DNA of 5,198 bases, taken from assembly GCA_016839545.1 (NCBI GenBank), contig JAEOUB010000078.1, positions 1 to 5,198 on the forward strand. The letters run 5' to 3'. Under the pieces are notes generated by a model that was given only the letters and a program-made list of their open reading frames with translations, did not search any database and was not told where the DNA came from. The stretch's first letter is position 1. Each line of letters starts with the position of its first letter. The translations under genes were made by a program, and so were the position numbers. Below, piece after piece: positions 1-5,198 of this stretch. The DNA is from Candidatus Kariarchaeota archaeon (GTDB taxonomy: Archaea; Asgardarchaeota; Heimdallarchaeia; Heimdallarchaeales; Kariarchaeaceae).

Positions 1-1
1 C

Positions 2-1780
2 GAAGAATATTTGAATCTTTATCTTGGTGGTAAGGGATTGGGTGCAAGACTTCTATGGGATCTTCTCCCAGATGATGGATCTACCGATCCACTCGGGCCT
101 GATAACCCCCTTCTCTTTCTAGTCGGTCCATTAGTAGGTCAGAAAGTCATGGGATCAGCCAGATATGTTGTCATGTGCAAATCACCACTGGCAAAATTTG
201 TTACTGAGGCTTACGGTGGTGGGTTCTTCCCCTACGCCCTGAAAGGTGCTGGCTATGATGGAGTCATTTTCAGAGGTCAATCGCCAACACCGGTGTACCT
301 TGAGATGTTTGACGATGGTGTTGCACTGCGGGATGCAACCGAACACTGGGGTAAAGGGGTTTTCGAGGTTCACGATCATTTTGTTGAGACATATGACCGA
401 AAAATCCGAACTGCTATAATTGGGCAGGCTGGCGAGAATTTGGTTAGATTTGCAGCTGTAATCAATGACAGAAACCGGGCTGCAGCTCGGGGAGGACCTG
501 GTGCAGTTATGGGATCCAAAAAGCTGAAGGCAATTGTTGCTGCAGGAAAGAAATCAGCTCCTATTTCGGATCCGAGCAGATTCAAAGAACTCAACAGTAC
601 GTATCGAGACGGTTTGATGAAAGATATCAAGATCCGTGATAGATTTGGAGTCTATGGGACAAGTGGTGGAGTACCCTCCTTGGATAAGATGGGAATTCTC
701 CCAACTCGGAATTTCAAATTCGGCCAATACGAGGATCATGAGAAGATCTCAGGTCAATTTATGGAGGAATCAAATCTTCTCGTGGGTAGAGATACCTGTT
801 CATCTTGTGCTACATTCTGTAAAAGGAAAATCGAAGGAGAATTTAACGGTAATAAGCTGACCAAGGATGGCTCTTCATTGGAGTACGAGACCTTGGCCGC
901 TTTTGGTTCCATGATTCTAAATAACGATATCAAGTTGACAGGTTGGGCGAACCAAATCTGTAATGATTATGGTCTCGACACTATTTCTTGCGGAGGAGTG
1001 ATCGCTTTTGCTATGGAAGCAAGTGAGAGAGGATTGTTCAAAGATATGGATATTCATCTTGATTGGGGTGGGGATGATGCAGAAAAGGCAATTCATCTCA
1101 TTGCCAAACGTGAAGGTTTAGGCAACGAACTTGCTGAGGGAGTGATGAGACTTGCCGAGAAAATTGGGGGTCAATCCTTTGCGATGCACGTCAAAGGTCT
1201 TGAAGTCGCGTACCACGAACCCCGTGGGAAAGTGGGACTGGGTCTATCATATGCCGTCAGTCCGCGAGGAGCAAGCCACATGGAGGGTTTTCATGATACT
1301 ATTGTAATGAGGGATAATGCTAATCCTGCTTTGGGTGCAGAAAAAGGGGTAAACAGATTTGATCACACCGGCAAAGCACCTATGGTTGTCAATTTCGAAG
1401 ACGCCAGATCATTCACAAATTCTCTTGTTCTCTGTTCATTTGATGTTGCCTCAACTGGTAGGAATCAAAATCTTGACTATATCAGAGAATTGACAAGTGC
1501 CGCTATGGGATTCGAGATTTCAATGGAAGACATGCTGAAAATTGGAGCTCGTACCTACAATATGCTAAGGATGGTTGCCATCCGGGAGGGATGTACTGCA
1601 GATGATGATGATCTTCCTGATCGGTTTAAACATGAGGCATTACATTATGAGGATAATGTGGAGTCGGCCATCAGCCCTGAAAAATTGGATCATATGCTAC
1701 ACGAGTATTATGCAGTTCGAGAATGGGATGCAAATGGTGTTCCTTCAGAGAATCTCCAAAAGTCCCTTCTGAAAATTTGA
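2..1780 (+). CDS. Aldehyde:ferredoxin oxidoreductase family protein (tungstopterin enzyme), 5' end off the window
   Basis: Cytoplasmic tungsten (or molybdenum) bis-pterin oxidoreductase family that typically oxidises aldehydes to carboxylic acids and passes electrons to ferredoxin. The frame stays open to the left edge (codons E-E-Y before the TTG at 11), and the family motif YLGGKGLG is already present at residues 4-11 counted from that TTG. The true start therefore lies upstream, with roughly 20-30 residues missing, and TTG 11 is only an internal Leu codon. The N-terminal domain shows AYGGGFFPYALKGAGYDGV (67-85) and RAAARGGPGAVMGSKKLKAI (156-175). The 4Fe-4S ligands are C263, C266 and C270 (CxxCxxxC) plus C475. 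The pterin motifs are NDYGLD (318-323) and NSLVLC (470-475), and SLEYET (289-294) matches the conserved region after the cluster. The length, about 592 residues visible, fits the usual ~600. The substrate cannot be assigned: AOR, FOR, GOR, WOR and the BamB-type benzoyl-CoA reductase subunit share this fold. The stop codon abuts the convergent phosphoesterase gene. Confidence 0.95.
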   Translation, partial: EEYLNLYLGGKGLGARLLWDLLPDDGSTDPLGPDNPLLFLVGPLVGQKVMGSARYVVMCKSPLAKFVTEAYGGGFFPYALKGAGYDGVIFRGQSPTPVYLEMFDDGVALRDATEHWGKGVFEVHDHFVETYDRKIRTAIIGQAGENLVRFAAVINDRNRAAARGGPGAVMGSKKLKAIVAAGKKSAPISDPSRFKELNSTYRDGLMKDIKIRDRFGVYGTSGGVPSLDKMGILPTRNFKFGQYEDHEKISGQFMEESNLLVGRDTCSSCATFCKRKIEGEFNGNKLTKDGSSLEYETLAAFGSMILNNDIKLTGWANQICNDYGLDTISCGGVIAFAMEASERGLFKDMDIHLDWGGDDAEKAIHLIAKREGLGNELAEGVMRLAEKIGGQSFAMHVKGLEVAYHEPRGKVGLGLSYAVSPRGASHMEGFHDTIVMRDNANPALGAEKGVNRFDHTGKAPMVVNFEDARSFTNSLVLCSFDVASTGRNQNLDYIRELTSAAMGFEISMEDMLKIGARTYNMLRMVAIREGCTADDDDLPDRFKHEALHYEDNVESAISPEKLDHMLHEYYAVREWDANGVPSENLQKSLLKI

Positions 1781-2605
1781 TCATTCCCCTTTAGAGAGCC
1801 TATCTCCTAGTGAAGATGGAAAACTACATTGATGCACTTTCGATTGTACTGAACTGATATCATATTCTACACGTTTAAGTTCAATTTCCTTGGTTTTGAG
1901 GTCAAGAATAGCATATGCTGCCCTATTATCTCTATCTCTCGGTTGACCAACAGCCCCCGGGTTGAGGTAAATCTTTTCCTGTTCAGATCGGTAATAACCC
2001 TGGATATGAGTGTGTCCAACAAGTAAATAGTCTGTCCGAACATGACTGAGTGCCTTGATAATTTCTTCCTCCATTTCTGCTTGGTTTTTACCATAAATAT
2101 ATCCGAATATGGTAAGTGGATCTCCATGGACTGCTGTGATACTCCCATGGGGTGTCTCAATTTCCAATTTCATTGGTTGAGCTGCCAAGTACGTTTTGTT
2201 CACATCAGAGAGCTCGCTTTTATTGTGTGAAATCGCTGTCTGTGCAGATTGGTTTAAGGTGGAAAACATCAGATCTTCTGGCTCAATCGCTGCAAAGTCA
2301 TGGTTTCCCATTACTCTAAAATCAAAGAGATCTCTTGACGCATCCACAACCTCATTTGGATTGGTGTAGTAACCAACTAGATCACCAAGTGATAGCACAA
2401 GATCATATGTTTCTTTTTTCATATCATCTAAAACAGCCTCAAATGCTTCCATATTGCTGTGAATATCCGATAGTATCGCAATTCTGGTTGCTTCGGTAAT
2501 AACTGATTTTGTTTCAAATAATGTGTTTAGCTCATCTTCTTCAGCTTGGGAGATTCCAGTCCTTATGGAATCAGAGGTAACCAACTTTGAAGGAAGATCG
2601 CTCAT
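1781..2605 (-). CDS. Calcineurin-like metallophosphoesterase, YfcE/MJ0936-type, with N-terminal extension
   Basis: Predicted cytoplasmic two-metal phosphoesterase/phosphodiesterase. All superfamily motifs are present in order: D47-I-H49 (SDIHSN), G74-D75 (SLGDLVGY), G100-N-H-D103, H160 (VHGD) and G197-H-T-H200. They are followed by NPGAVGQPRD (215-224), the signature of the small YfcE/MJ0936 branch. Catalytic residues look intact. No signal peptide or membrane segment is seen. The catalytic core starts only near residue 41, so about 40 residues precede it, acidic and polar (AEEDELNTLF). No ATG, GTG or TTG codon lies in frame between 2605 and the core, so the ATG at 2605 is the best start; an AGGT SD-like site sits 9 nt upstream. 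It probably has its own promoter in the spacer at 2606-2681, though readthrough from the upstream membrane-protein gene is possible. The physiological substrate is unknown; family members act on cyclic nucleotides or model phosphodiesters in vitro. Confidence 0.93.
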   Translation of the reverse strand: MSDLPSKLVTSDSIRTGISQAEEDELNTLFETKSVITEATRIAILSDIHSNMEAFEAVLDDMKKETYDLVLSLGDLVGYYTNPNEVVDASRDLFDFRVMGNHDFAAIEPEDLMFSTLNQSAQTAISHNKSELSDVNKTYLAAQPMKLEIETPHGSITAVHGDPLTIFGYIYGKNQAEMEEEIIKALSHVRTDYLLVGHTHIQGYYRSEQEKIYLNPGAVGQPRDRDNRAAYAILDLKTKEIELKRVEYDISSVQSKVHQCSFPSSLGDRLSKGE

Positions 2606-2609
2606 GAAG

Positions 2610-2621
2610 TTAAGACCTTAA
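2610..2621. repeat. 12-bp palindrome in the phosphoesterase leader
   Basis: TTAAG-AC-CTTAA: perfect 5-bp arms around a 2-bp centre, lying 5-16 nt before the phosphoesterase start and downstream of the presumed transcription start. It could be an operator or a weak RNA hairpin over the SD site. Palindromes of this size also occur by chance in AT-rich DNA. Confidence 0.4.
2615..2618 (-). promoter_or_regulatory. Weak Shine-Dalgarno site of the phosphoesterase gene
   Basis: Minus-strand AGGT (within AAGGT), 9 nt before the ATG at 2605. It supports that start, although the match is short. It sits inside the TTAAG-AC-CTTAA palindrome, so a small hairpin or a bound protein could limit access. Confidence 0.45.
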
Positions 2622-2654
2622 TGGCTGTATTCTACATTCATTTATCAATATAGC

Positions 2655-2663
2655 TATTTAAAA
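2655..2663 (-). promoter_or_regulatory. Archaeal TATA-box-like promoter element for the phosphoesterase gene
   Basis: Minus-strand TTTTAAATA, ending 49 nt before the ATG at 2605. If the TATA box lies about 25 nt before the transcription start, as in archaea, initiation would fall near 2630-2635 and leave a leader of about 25-30 nt that includes the SD-like AGGT. The adjacent upstream bases (TCAACA) are only a weak match to a BRE. This is a sequence-pattern inference in AT-rich DNA. Confidence 0.5.
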
Positions 2664-2681
2664 TGTTGACATCTTGAACTT

Positions 2682-3449
2682 TTATTTCTCATTTTCAGAA
2701 GGAAATAGAAGGGAACCTGAGGATAACAGAAGAATGAATAGGATCAGACTCATCCCCGAAACAAAGTAAGCCTCTTTCACATTTTGACCTCCAGAAAGGT
2801 TGTCAATCACTCTCCAAAGGATTGTATCAATCAAGACTATCATAACTAATATCCCGACCATGTATATTACCACACGACGATAGCTGGATTCAAGCAAGGA
2901 GATATCAGGCTGTTCTGAAAAATCACCAATCTCAAAACGGGTTCCTGCCAACCTTGACTTGAATTTCAGAAATGCGCGATTGGAGTTCTCCGTAGCTGGA
3001 GTCACGTTTCCTGAAGCATTATGTCCCGTTTCCAAGCTGAATGAGTAAAGTGCTTCCAGCCCAAAGAAAATAACCCATATAACCTCTAATACCCAAACTC
3101 CACCTGTGATAATGTCGTTTGTAATGAAACCAGGAAGAATAATGAGCCCAAATTGCAGGTGGTCAAATACATTGGAAGCGAATACTAAACCGAGTCCAAA
3201 CAATTTCTCTCTTAGGTGAAATCTATCTGAGTATAATCTTTGAAGGCCGATAACAATAATGATCATCATCATCGTGAACAATTGTGGAATGGCAACTAGA
3301 ATCGTTAGAGTAAAACTCAACACAAAAAGGTAAAAAGAATAAGATGAGAAGTGATGATTAATTTTATTTTTCCTCTGGTTCTCAGCGTATTCCAAGTCCA
3401 AGTATAGGGTCTGACCGTTTGTCATGCCATTATTAAATGATTTTGCCAT
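2682..3449 (-). CDS. Polytopic membrane protein of unknown function, last gene of the MoxR-DUF58 operon
   Basis: I do not recognise a family. The 255-residue protein from the ATG at 3449 has a polar N-terminus (1-35), then hydrophobic segments at about 37-57, 58-72, 83-108, 115-138, 193-215 and 227-248, consistent with six membrane passes. Between the fourth and fifth lies a polar loop of about 50 residues (141-191) containing basic stretches (FLKFKSR, SSYRR). The start was chosen at 3449 and not at the in-frame TTG at 3464, because a strong GGAGGAG SD sits 6 nt before the ATG and lies inside any longer version. The ATG overlaps the DUF58 stop codon by one base (TAATG), which implies translational coupling and matched synthesis with DUF58. 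Position suggests a client, platform or partner of the MoxR-DUF58 machine; that is inference from context only. No catalytic motif, cysteine cluster or transporter signature is visible. Confidence 0.85.
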   Translation of the reverse strand: MAKSFNNGMTNGQTLYLDLEYAENQRKNKINHHFSSYSFYLFVLSFTLTILVAIPQLFTMMMIIIVIGLQRLYSDRFHLREKLFGLGLVFASNVFDHLQFGLIILPGFITNDIITGGVWVLEVIWVIFFGLEALYSFSLETGHNASGNVTPATENSNRAFLKFKSRLAGTRFEIGDFSEQPDISLLESSYRRVVIYMVGILVMIVLIDTILWRVIDNLSGGQNVKEAYFVSGMSLILFILLLSSGSLLFPSENEK

Positions 3450-4825
3450 TACCCACTCCTCCAAGAAGCACCCATGTAACTCATCATGGCTCTGTCCAGT
3501 GCTTCGATAATGTTGTCGTGTCTGTCCATAACATAACCGTAGATTGTTCCATAACTGGCCATTTTCTTCTTAACATCCAAACCACGAAATACATTGGCCT
3601 GTTCAAGTCCCCTTCCGATGACGGTTTCCATAATTTGCCCATAGCTGGTATCAGACATGACACTGTCACTTGATTCAACAAGATGCTGCAACGTGAAATT
3701 ATATCCCCAAACGTCAATGAATAGGATGTTATTTCCACGTAGTCTGATATTCCTGATGGCATCTGAAACTTGTAGAAAATCACCCTCTGTATCACCCAGG
3801 ATAATGAACAATGACTTTGTCACTCCATTCTTCTCAACCCATAAATCCAAACTATGATAGTCAGTATAATCATCTCTCGGTTTTGTATTGTAAATTGAGG
3901 CCCAGATATTGCTTATCCTTGATGGAGAGGTTGAAGGTAGAAATTCATGAAGGATCCCTGGTTTCCCATCATCGGTCTCTGCATTAAATAATACCAATCC
4001 CGTCGGTTTTCCCTCGTCAACGAAACCCTTGACAAGTTCCATTCCCATGCCGATGAGATATTCAAATTTTCTCCCTCGCATTGTCGCTCCTGCATCCAGT
4101 GCAATGATTATCTCTAGCTGTTGTTCATCTTCATACTCCCTTGATATGAGCTTATTAGCTCTAGCTGAGGCTTTCCAATCAACAATCTTTGAAGGGTCTC
4201 CTCTGATGTAATCTCGCAATCCATGGAAATCATTTCCCATACCTTTCATTGGGAGAGCAAAATATCCGATCAATCGAGAAAGTATCTGTTTGGCCCGAGC
4301 TCTGCTAATCTGTCCTTCCAAACGCTTGGGATAGATCCGAGTTGGTAGGGTCTCAATTTTCCTGATGGAAACTTCGAATATTTGAAGTGGATCAACTATA
4401 CTCAACTCTATCGGTCCAATCTTGTAATTTCCTCTCACAATAGGAAAAAGTGGAAGATTGATGGTCTTTACTTCCATGGGTTCTAAAGTAAAAATATACG
4501 TATCTGGGGCGTCGATAAGGATAATTTCAGGTATCAGTTCAATCCGTAGCTTAAGAAGAGAAAGTGGTTCTCTTCCCTTGTTCTCAACCCGAATATGCAG
4601 CACATCTGCCTCCCCTCGAAATAAAACACTATGTCTTAACTTTGCATTAAATTCTACAGATGGGATCGGAAAATCTCGAACTGATAGGGGATACCCTACA
4701 AGATATGCTATCATCAGGGAAGCAAGTAGGAGCGGGGGGGGTACTCTGACAGGTACAGACAGAAGTGTGATTGAAATAGAAAGGATTAGATAGATCCTAC
4801 CTCTACTATTCAACCGTACAATCAT
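3449..4825 (-). CDS. DUF58 domain protein (vWA-like), membrane-anchored MoxR partner
   Basis: Partner protein of MoxR AAA+ ATPases. The 458-residue protein has two hydrophobic segments near the N-terminus (about 10-25 and 30-46). A beta-rich region (about 55-165) resembling an extracytoplasmic Ig-like domain follows. The DUF58 signature runs from residue 197: GNDFHGLRDYIRGD (197-210) then D216-W-K-A-S-A-R222 and SREYEDE (228-234). Next comes a vWA-like fold starting at IIIALDAGATM (239-249). The MIDAS-type motif is degenerate: D244-A-G-A-T248 where DxSxS is classical, with GDTEGD (344-349) at the later acidic loop. ATG 4825 follows a GAGGT SD site at 6 nt spacing that overlaps the moxR stop. 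The gene lies 9 nt after moxR and overlaps the next gene by 1 nt, so all three are probably one transcript. A C8 run at codons 29-31 is a potential slippage site. Known MoxR-DUF58 pairs are linked to complex maturation; the client here is not known. Confidence 0.93.
   Translation of the reverse strand: MIVRLNSRGRIYLILSISITLLSVPVRVPPPLLLASLMIAYLVGYPLSVRDFPIPSVEFNAKLRHSVLFRGEADVLHIRVENKGREPLSLLKLRIELIPEIILIDAPDTYIFTLEPMEVKTINLPLFPIVRGNYKIGPIELSIVDPLQIFEVSIRKIETLPTRIYPKRLEGQISRARAKQILSRLIGYFALPMKGMGNDFHGLRDYIRGDPSKIVDWKASARANKLISREYEDEQQLEIIIALDAGATMRGRKFEYLIGMGMELVKGFVDEGKPTGLVLFNAETDDGKPGILHEFLPSTSPSRISNIWASIYNTKPRDDYTDYHSLDLWVEKNGVTKSLFIILGDTEGDFLQVSDAIRNIRLRGNNILFIDVWGYNFTLQHLVESSDSVMSDTSYGQIMETVIGRGLEQANVFRGLDVKKKMASYGTIYGYVMDRHDNIIEALDRAMMSYMGASWRSG
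3456..3462 (-). promoter_or_regulatory. Strong Shine-Dalgarno site fixing the membrane-protein start
   Basis: Minus-strand GGAGGAG, 6 nt before the ATG at 3449. It is embedded in the last codons of the DUF58 gene (W-R-S of the terminal WRSG). It is what decides the 3449 start over the TTG at 3464, which would place this SD inside the coding region. Confidence 0.85.
4734..4741. repeat. G8/C8 homopolymer inside the DUF58 gene
   Basis: Eight consecutive G on the plus strand, read as C8 in the coding strand across codons Pro29-Pro31 (CCC CCC CCG). It sits between the two N-terminal hydrophobic segments. Loss of one C brings a TGA within about 10 codons; gain of one C brings a TAA about 33 codons after Val28. 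Confidence 0.9.
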
Positions 4826-4831
4826 AAACGA

Positions 4832-4837
4832 ACCTCA
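4832..4837 (-). promoter_or_regulatory. Shine-Dalgarno site of the DUF58 gene overlapping the moxR stop
   Basis: Minus-strand TGAGGT, in which TGA is the moxR stop codon and GAGGT is the ribosome-binding core, 6 nt before the ATG at 4825. A ribosome terminating on moxR is therefore placed to re-initiate on the DUF58 gene, which favours coupled synthesis. Confidence 0.8.
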
Positions 4838-5198
4838 AAGTGCAACTTCTATGTCGTTCAACAGGAGTTCAATCACTTCAGAATGACTGATCCTGTCAAG
4901 TTCGGCTTCATGGGACAGTTTAATTCTGTGGTTCAACACATGAAATGCCACATTTTTGACATCATCGGGTTGGACATAATCTCTTCCGGCCATTGCAGCT
5001 GATGCTTTCCCAAGTGAAAGTAGGGCGATAGATGCTCTAGGTGATGCTGGGATATCGATATTGGGATTGTCTCTGGTACCATGAGCTATATTCATGATAT
5101 ACTCAAAGATCTTATCTGAGACTTCAACCTCCAAGATCTTATTCTGGATCTTCTTTATCGTCTCACTGTTGGTAACCTGATCCACTGTAGGATTAAGC
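4835..5198 (-). CDS. MoxR-type AAA+ ATPase, C-terminal part (5' end off the window)
   Basis: The last 120 codons of a MoxR-family ATPase; the frame remains open to the right edge (L-N-P-T precede the GTG at 5185, which is an internal Val codon and not a start). The visible part is the helical lid after the AAA+ core. It includes IPASPRASIALL (49-60 of the fragment), the characteristic ASPR region whose Arg54 is the likely sensor-2 residue, then GRDYVQPDDV (71-80) and VLNHRIKLS (87-95), typical of the MoxR C-terminus. A full protein is usually 310-330 residues, so about 200 residues with Walker A, Walker B and sensor 1 lie beyond the window. MoxR proteins act as ATP-driven chaperone-like machines with vWA/DUF58 partners, which fits the DUF58 gene starting 9 nt after this stop codon. 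Identification is from lid motifs plus context; the ATP-binding motifs cannot be checked here. Confidence 0.9.
   Translation of the reverse strand, partial: LNPTVDQVTNSETIKKIQNKILEVEVSDKIFEYIMNIAHGTRDNPNIDIPASPRASIALLSLGKASAAMAGRDYVQPDDVKNVAFHVLNHRIKLSHEAELDRISHSEVIELLLNDIEVAL

Larger units (their letters stand above)
2606..2681. other. Intergenic spacer between the membrane protein and phosphoesterase genes
   Basis: The only non-coding stretch in the window (76 bp). It is AT-rich and holds a TATA-like element and short palindromes, described separately. No small ORF and no hairpin followed by a T run was seen; a TTTT directly upstream of AAATAG on the minus strand is too short to call a terminator for the upstream operon. 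Confidence 0.8.

Noticed and set aside
11..13. TTG as start of the oxidoreductase
   Set aside because: The frame is open upstream to the window edge (E-E-Y), and the conserved YLGGKGLG motif would lie only 3 residues from the N-terminus, whereas the family has roughly 25-30 residues before it. It is an internal Leu codon.
1600..1616. GAT repeat in the oxidoreductase gene
   Set aside because: Four GAT codons encode an Asp run (DDDD, 531-534) in a surface-type segment; short and in frame, with no sign of instability.
1867..2230. Overlapping open frames on both strands within the phosphoesterase gene
   Set aside because: They shadow a gene with all catalytic motifs intact and show no domain features of their own.
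2681..2700. T-rich stretch as a terminator near the spacer
   Set aside because: It is mostly the 3' coding end of the membrane protein gene on the minus strand, where it reads as A-rich and not T-rich; it has no stem-loop.
3255..3276. ATC/ATG trinucleotide-like run
   Set aside because: It encodes the hydrophobic MMMIII stretch of a membrane helix; the repeat is imperfect and too short to treat as a microsatellite.
3462..3464. TTG 3464 as start of the membrane protein
   Set aside because: The GGAGGAG SD lies downstream of this codon and 6 nt before the ATG at 3449, which also forms a TAATG junction with the DUF58 stop.
4458..4793. Plus-strand 111-codon open frame inside the DUF58 gene
   Set aside because: It is antisense to a clearly conserved protein; its Ser/Arg-rich translation has no recognisable domain, and no convincing start signals were seen.
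5183..5185. GTG as start of a 116-residue protein at the right edge
   Set aside because: The frame continues to the window edge and the sequence is the lid of a MoxR ATPase, so this is an internal Val codon of a truncated gene.

Overview
The window is dense prokaryotic DNA of moderate GC, read here as archaeal. Supporting this are a TATA-like element about 50 nt upstream of one start codon with no convincing bacterial -35/-10 pair, purine-rich Shine-Dalgarno (SD) sites at internal operon junctions, and a gene set common in anaerobic archaea: a tungsten-type aldehyde:ferredoxin oxidoreductase, a MoxR-DUF58 pair and a YfcE/MJ0936-like phosphoesterase. An anaerobic archaeon, possibly of an uncultured lineage, is the best guess. 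The lineage is inference, and an anaerobic bacterium is not excluded.

Layout: positions 1-1780 (+) hold nearly all of an aldehyde:ferredoxin oxidoreductase family gene whose first codons lie off the left edge. It converges with no intergenic base on a metallophosphoesterase gene (1781-2605, -). A 76-bp spacer (2606-2681) carries the probable promoter of the phosphoesterase and several short palindromes. To its right is a tightly packed minus-strand operon, listed in transcription order: the 3' part of a MoxR-type AAA+ ATPase gene (4835-5198, cut by the right edge), a DUF58/vWA-like membrane-anchored protein (3449-4825), and an unrecognised six-helix membrane protein (2682-3449). The MoxR and DUF58 genes are 9 nt apart, and the last two overlap by one base in a TAATG junction.

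Function: MoxR ATPases with DUF58/vWA proteins are generally viewed as chaperone-like machines that mature or insert metal cofactors, or remodel membrane or periplasmic complexes. The target here is unknown. The translationally coupled membrane protein is the natural candidate for a client or membrane platform and is the least explained part of the window. The oxidoreductase is convergent with, and so not co-transcribed with, this set; a maturation link between them would be speculation. The other points worth a second look are a C8 homopolymer early in the DUF58 gene, a degenerate metal-ion-dependent adhesion site (MIDAS) in DUF58, a 40-residue N-terminal extension on the phosphoesterase, and substituted residues in the second pterin/cluster motif of the oxidoreductase. 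Apart from the 76-bp spacer, the window is essentially all coding; no RNA genes, insertion sequences or CRISPR arrays were seen.
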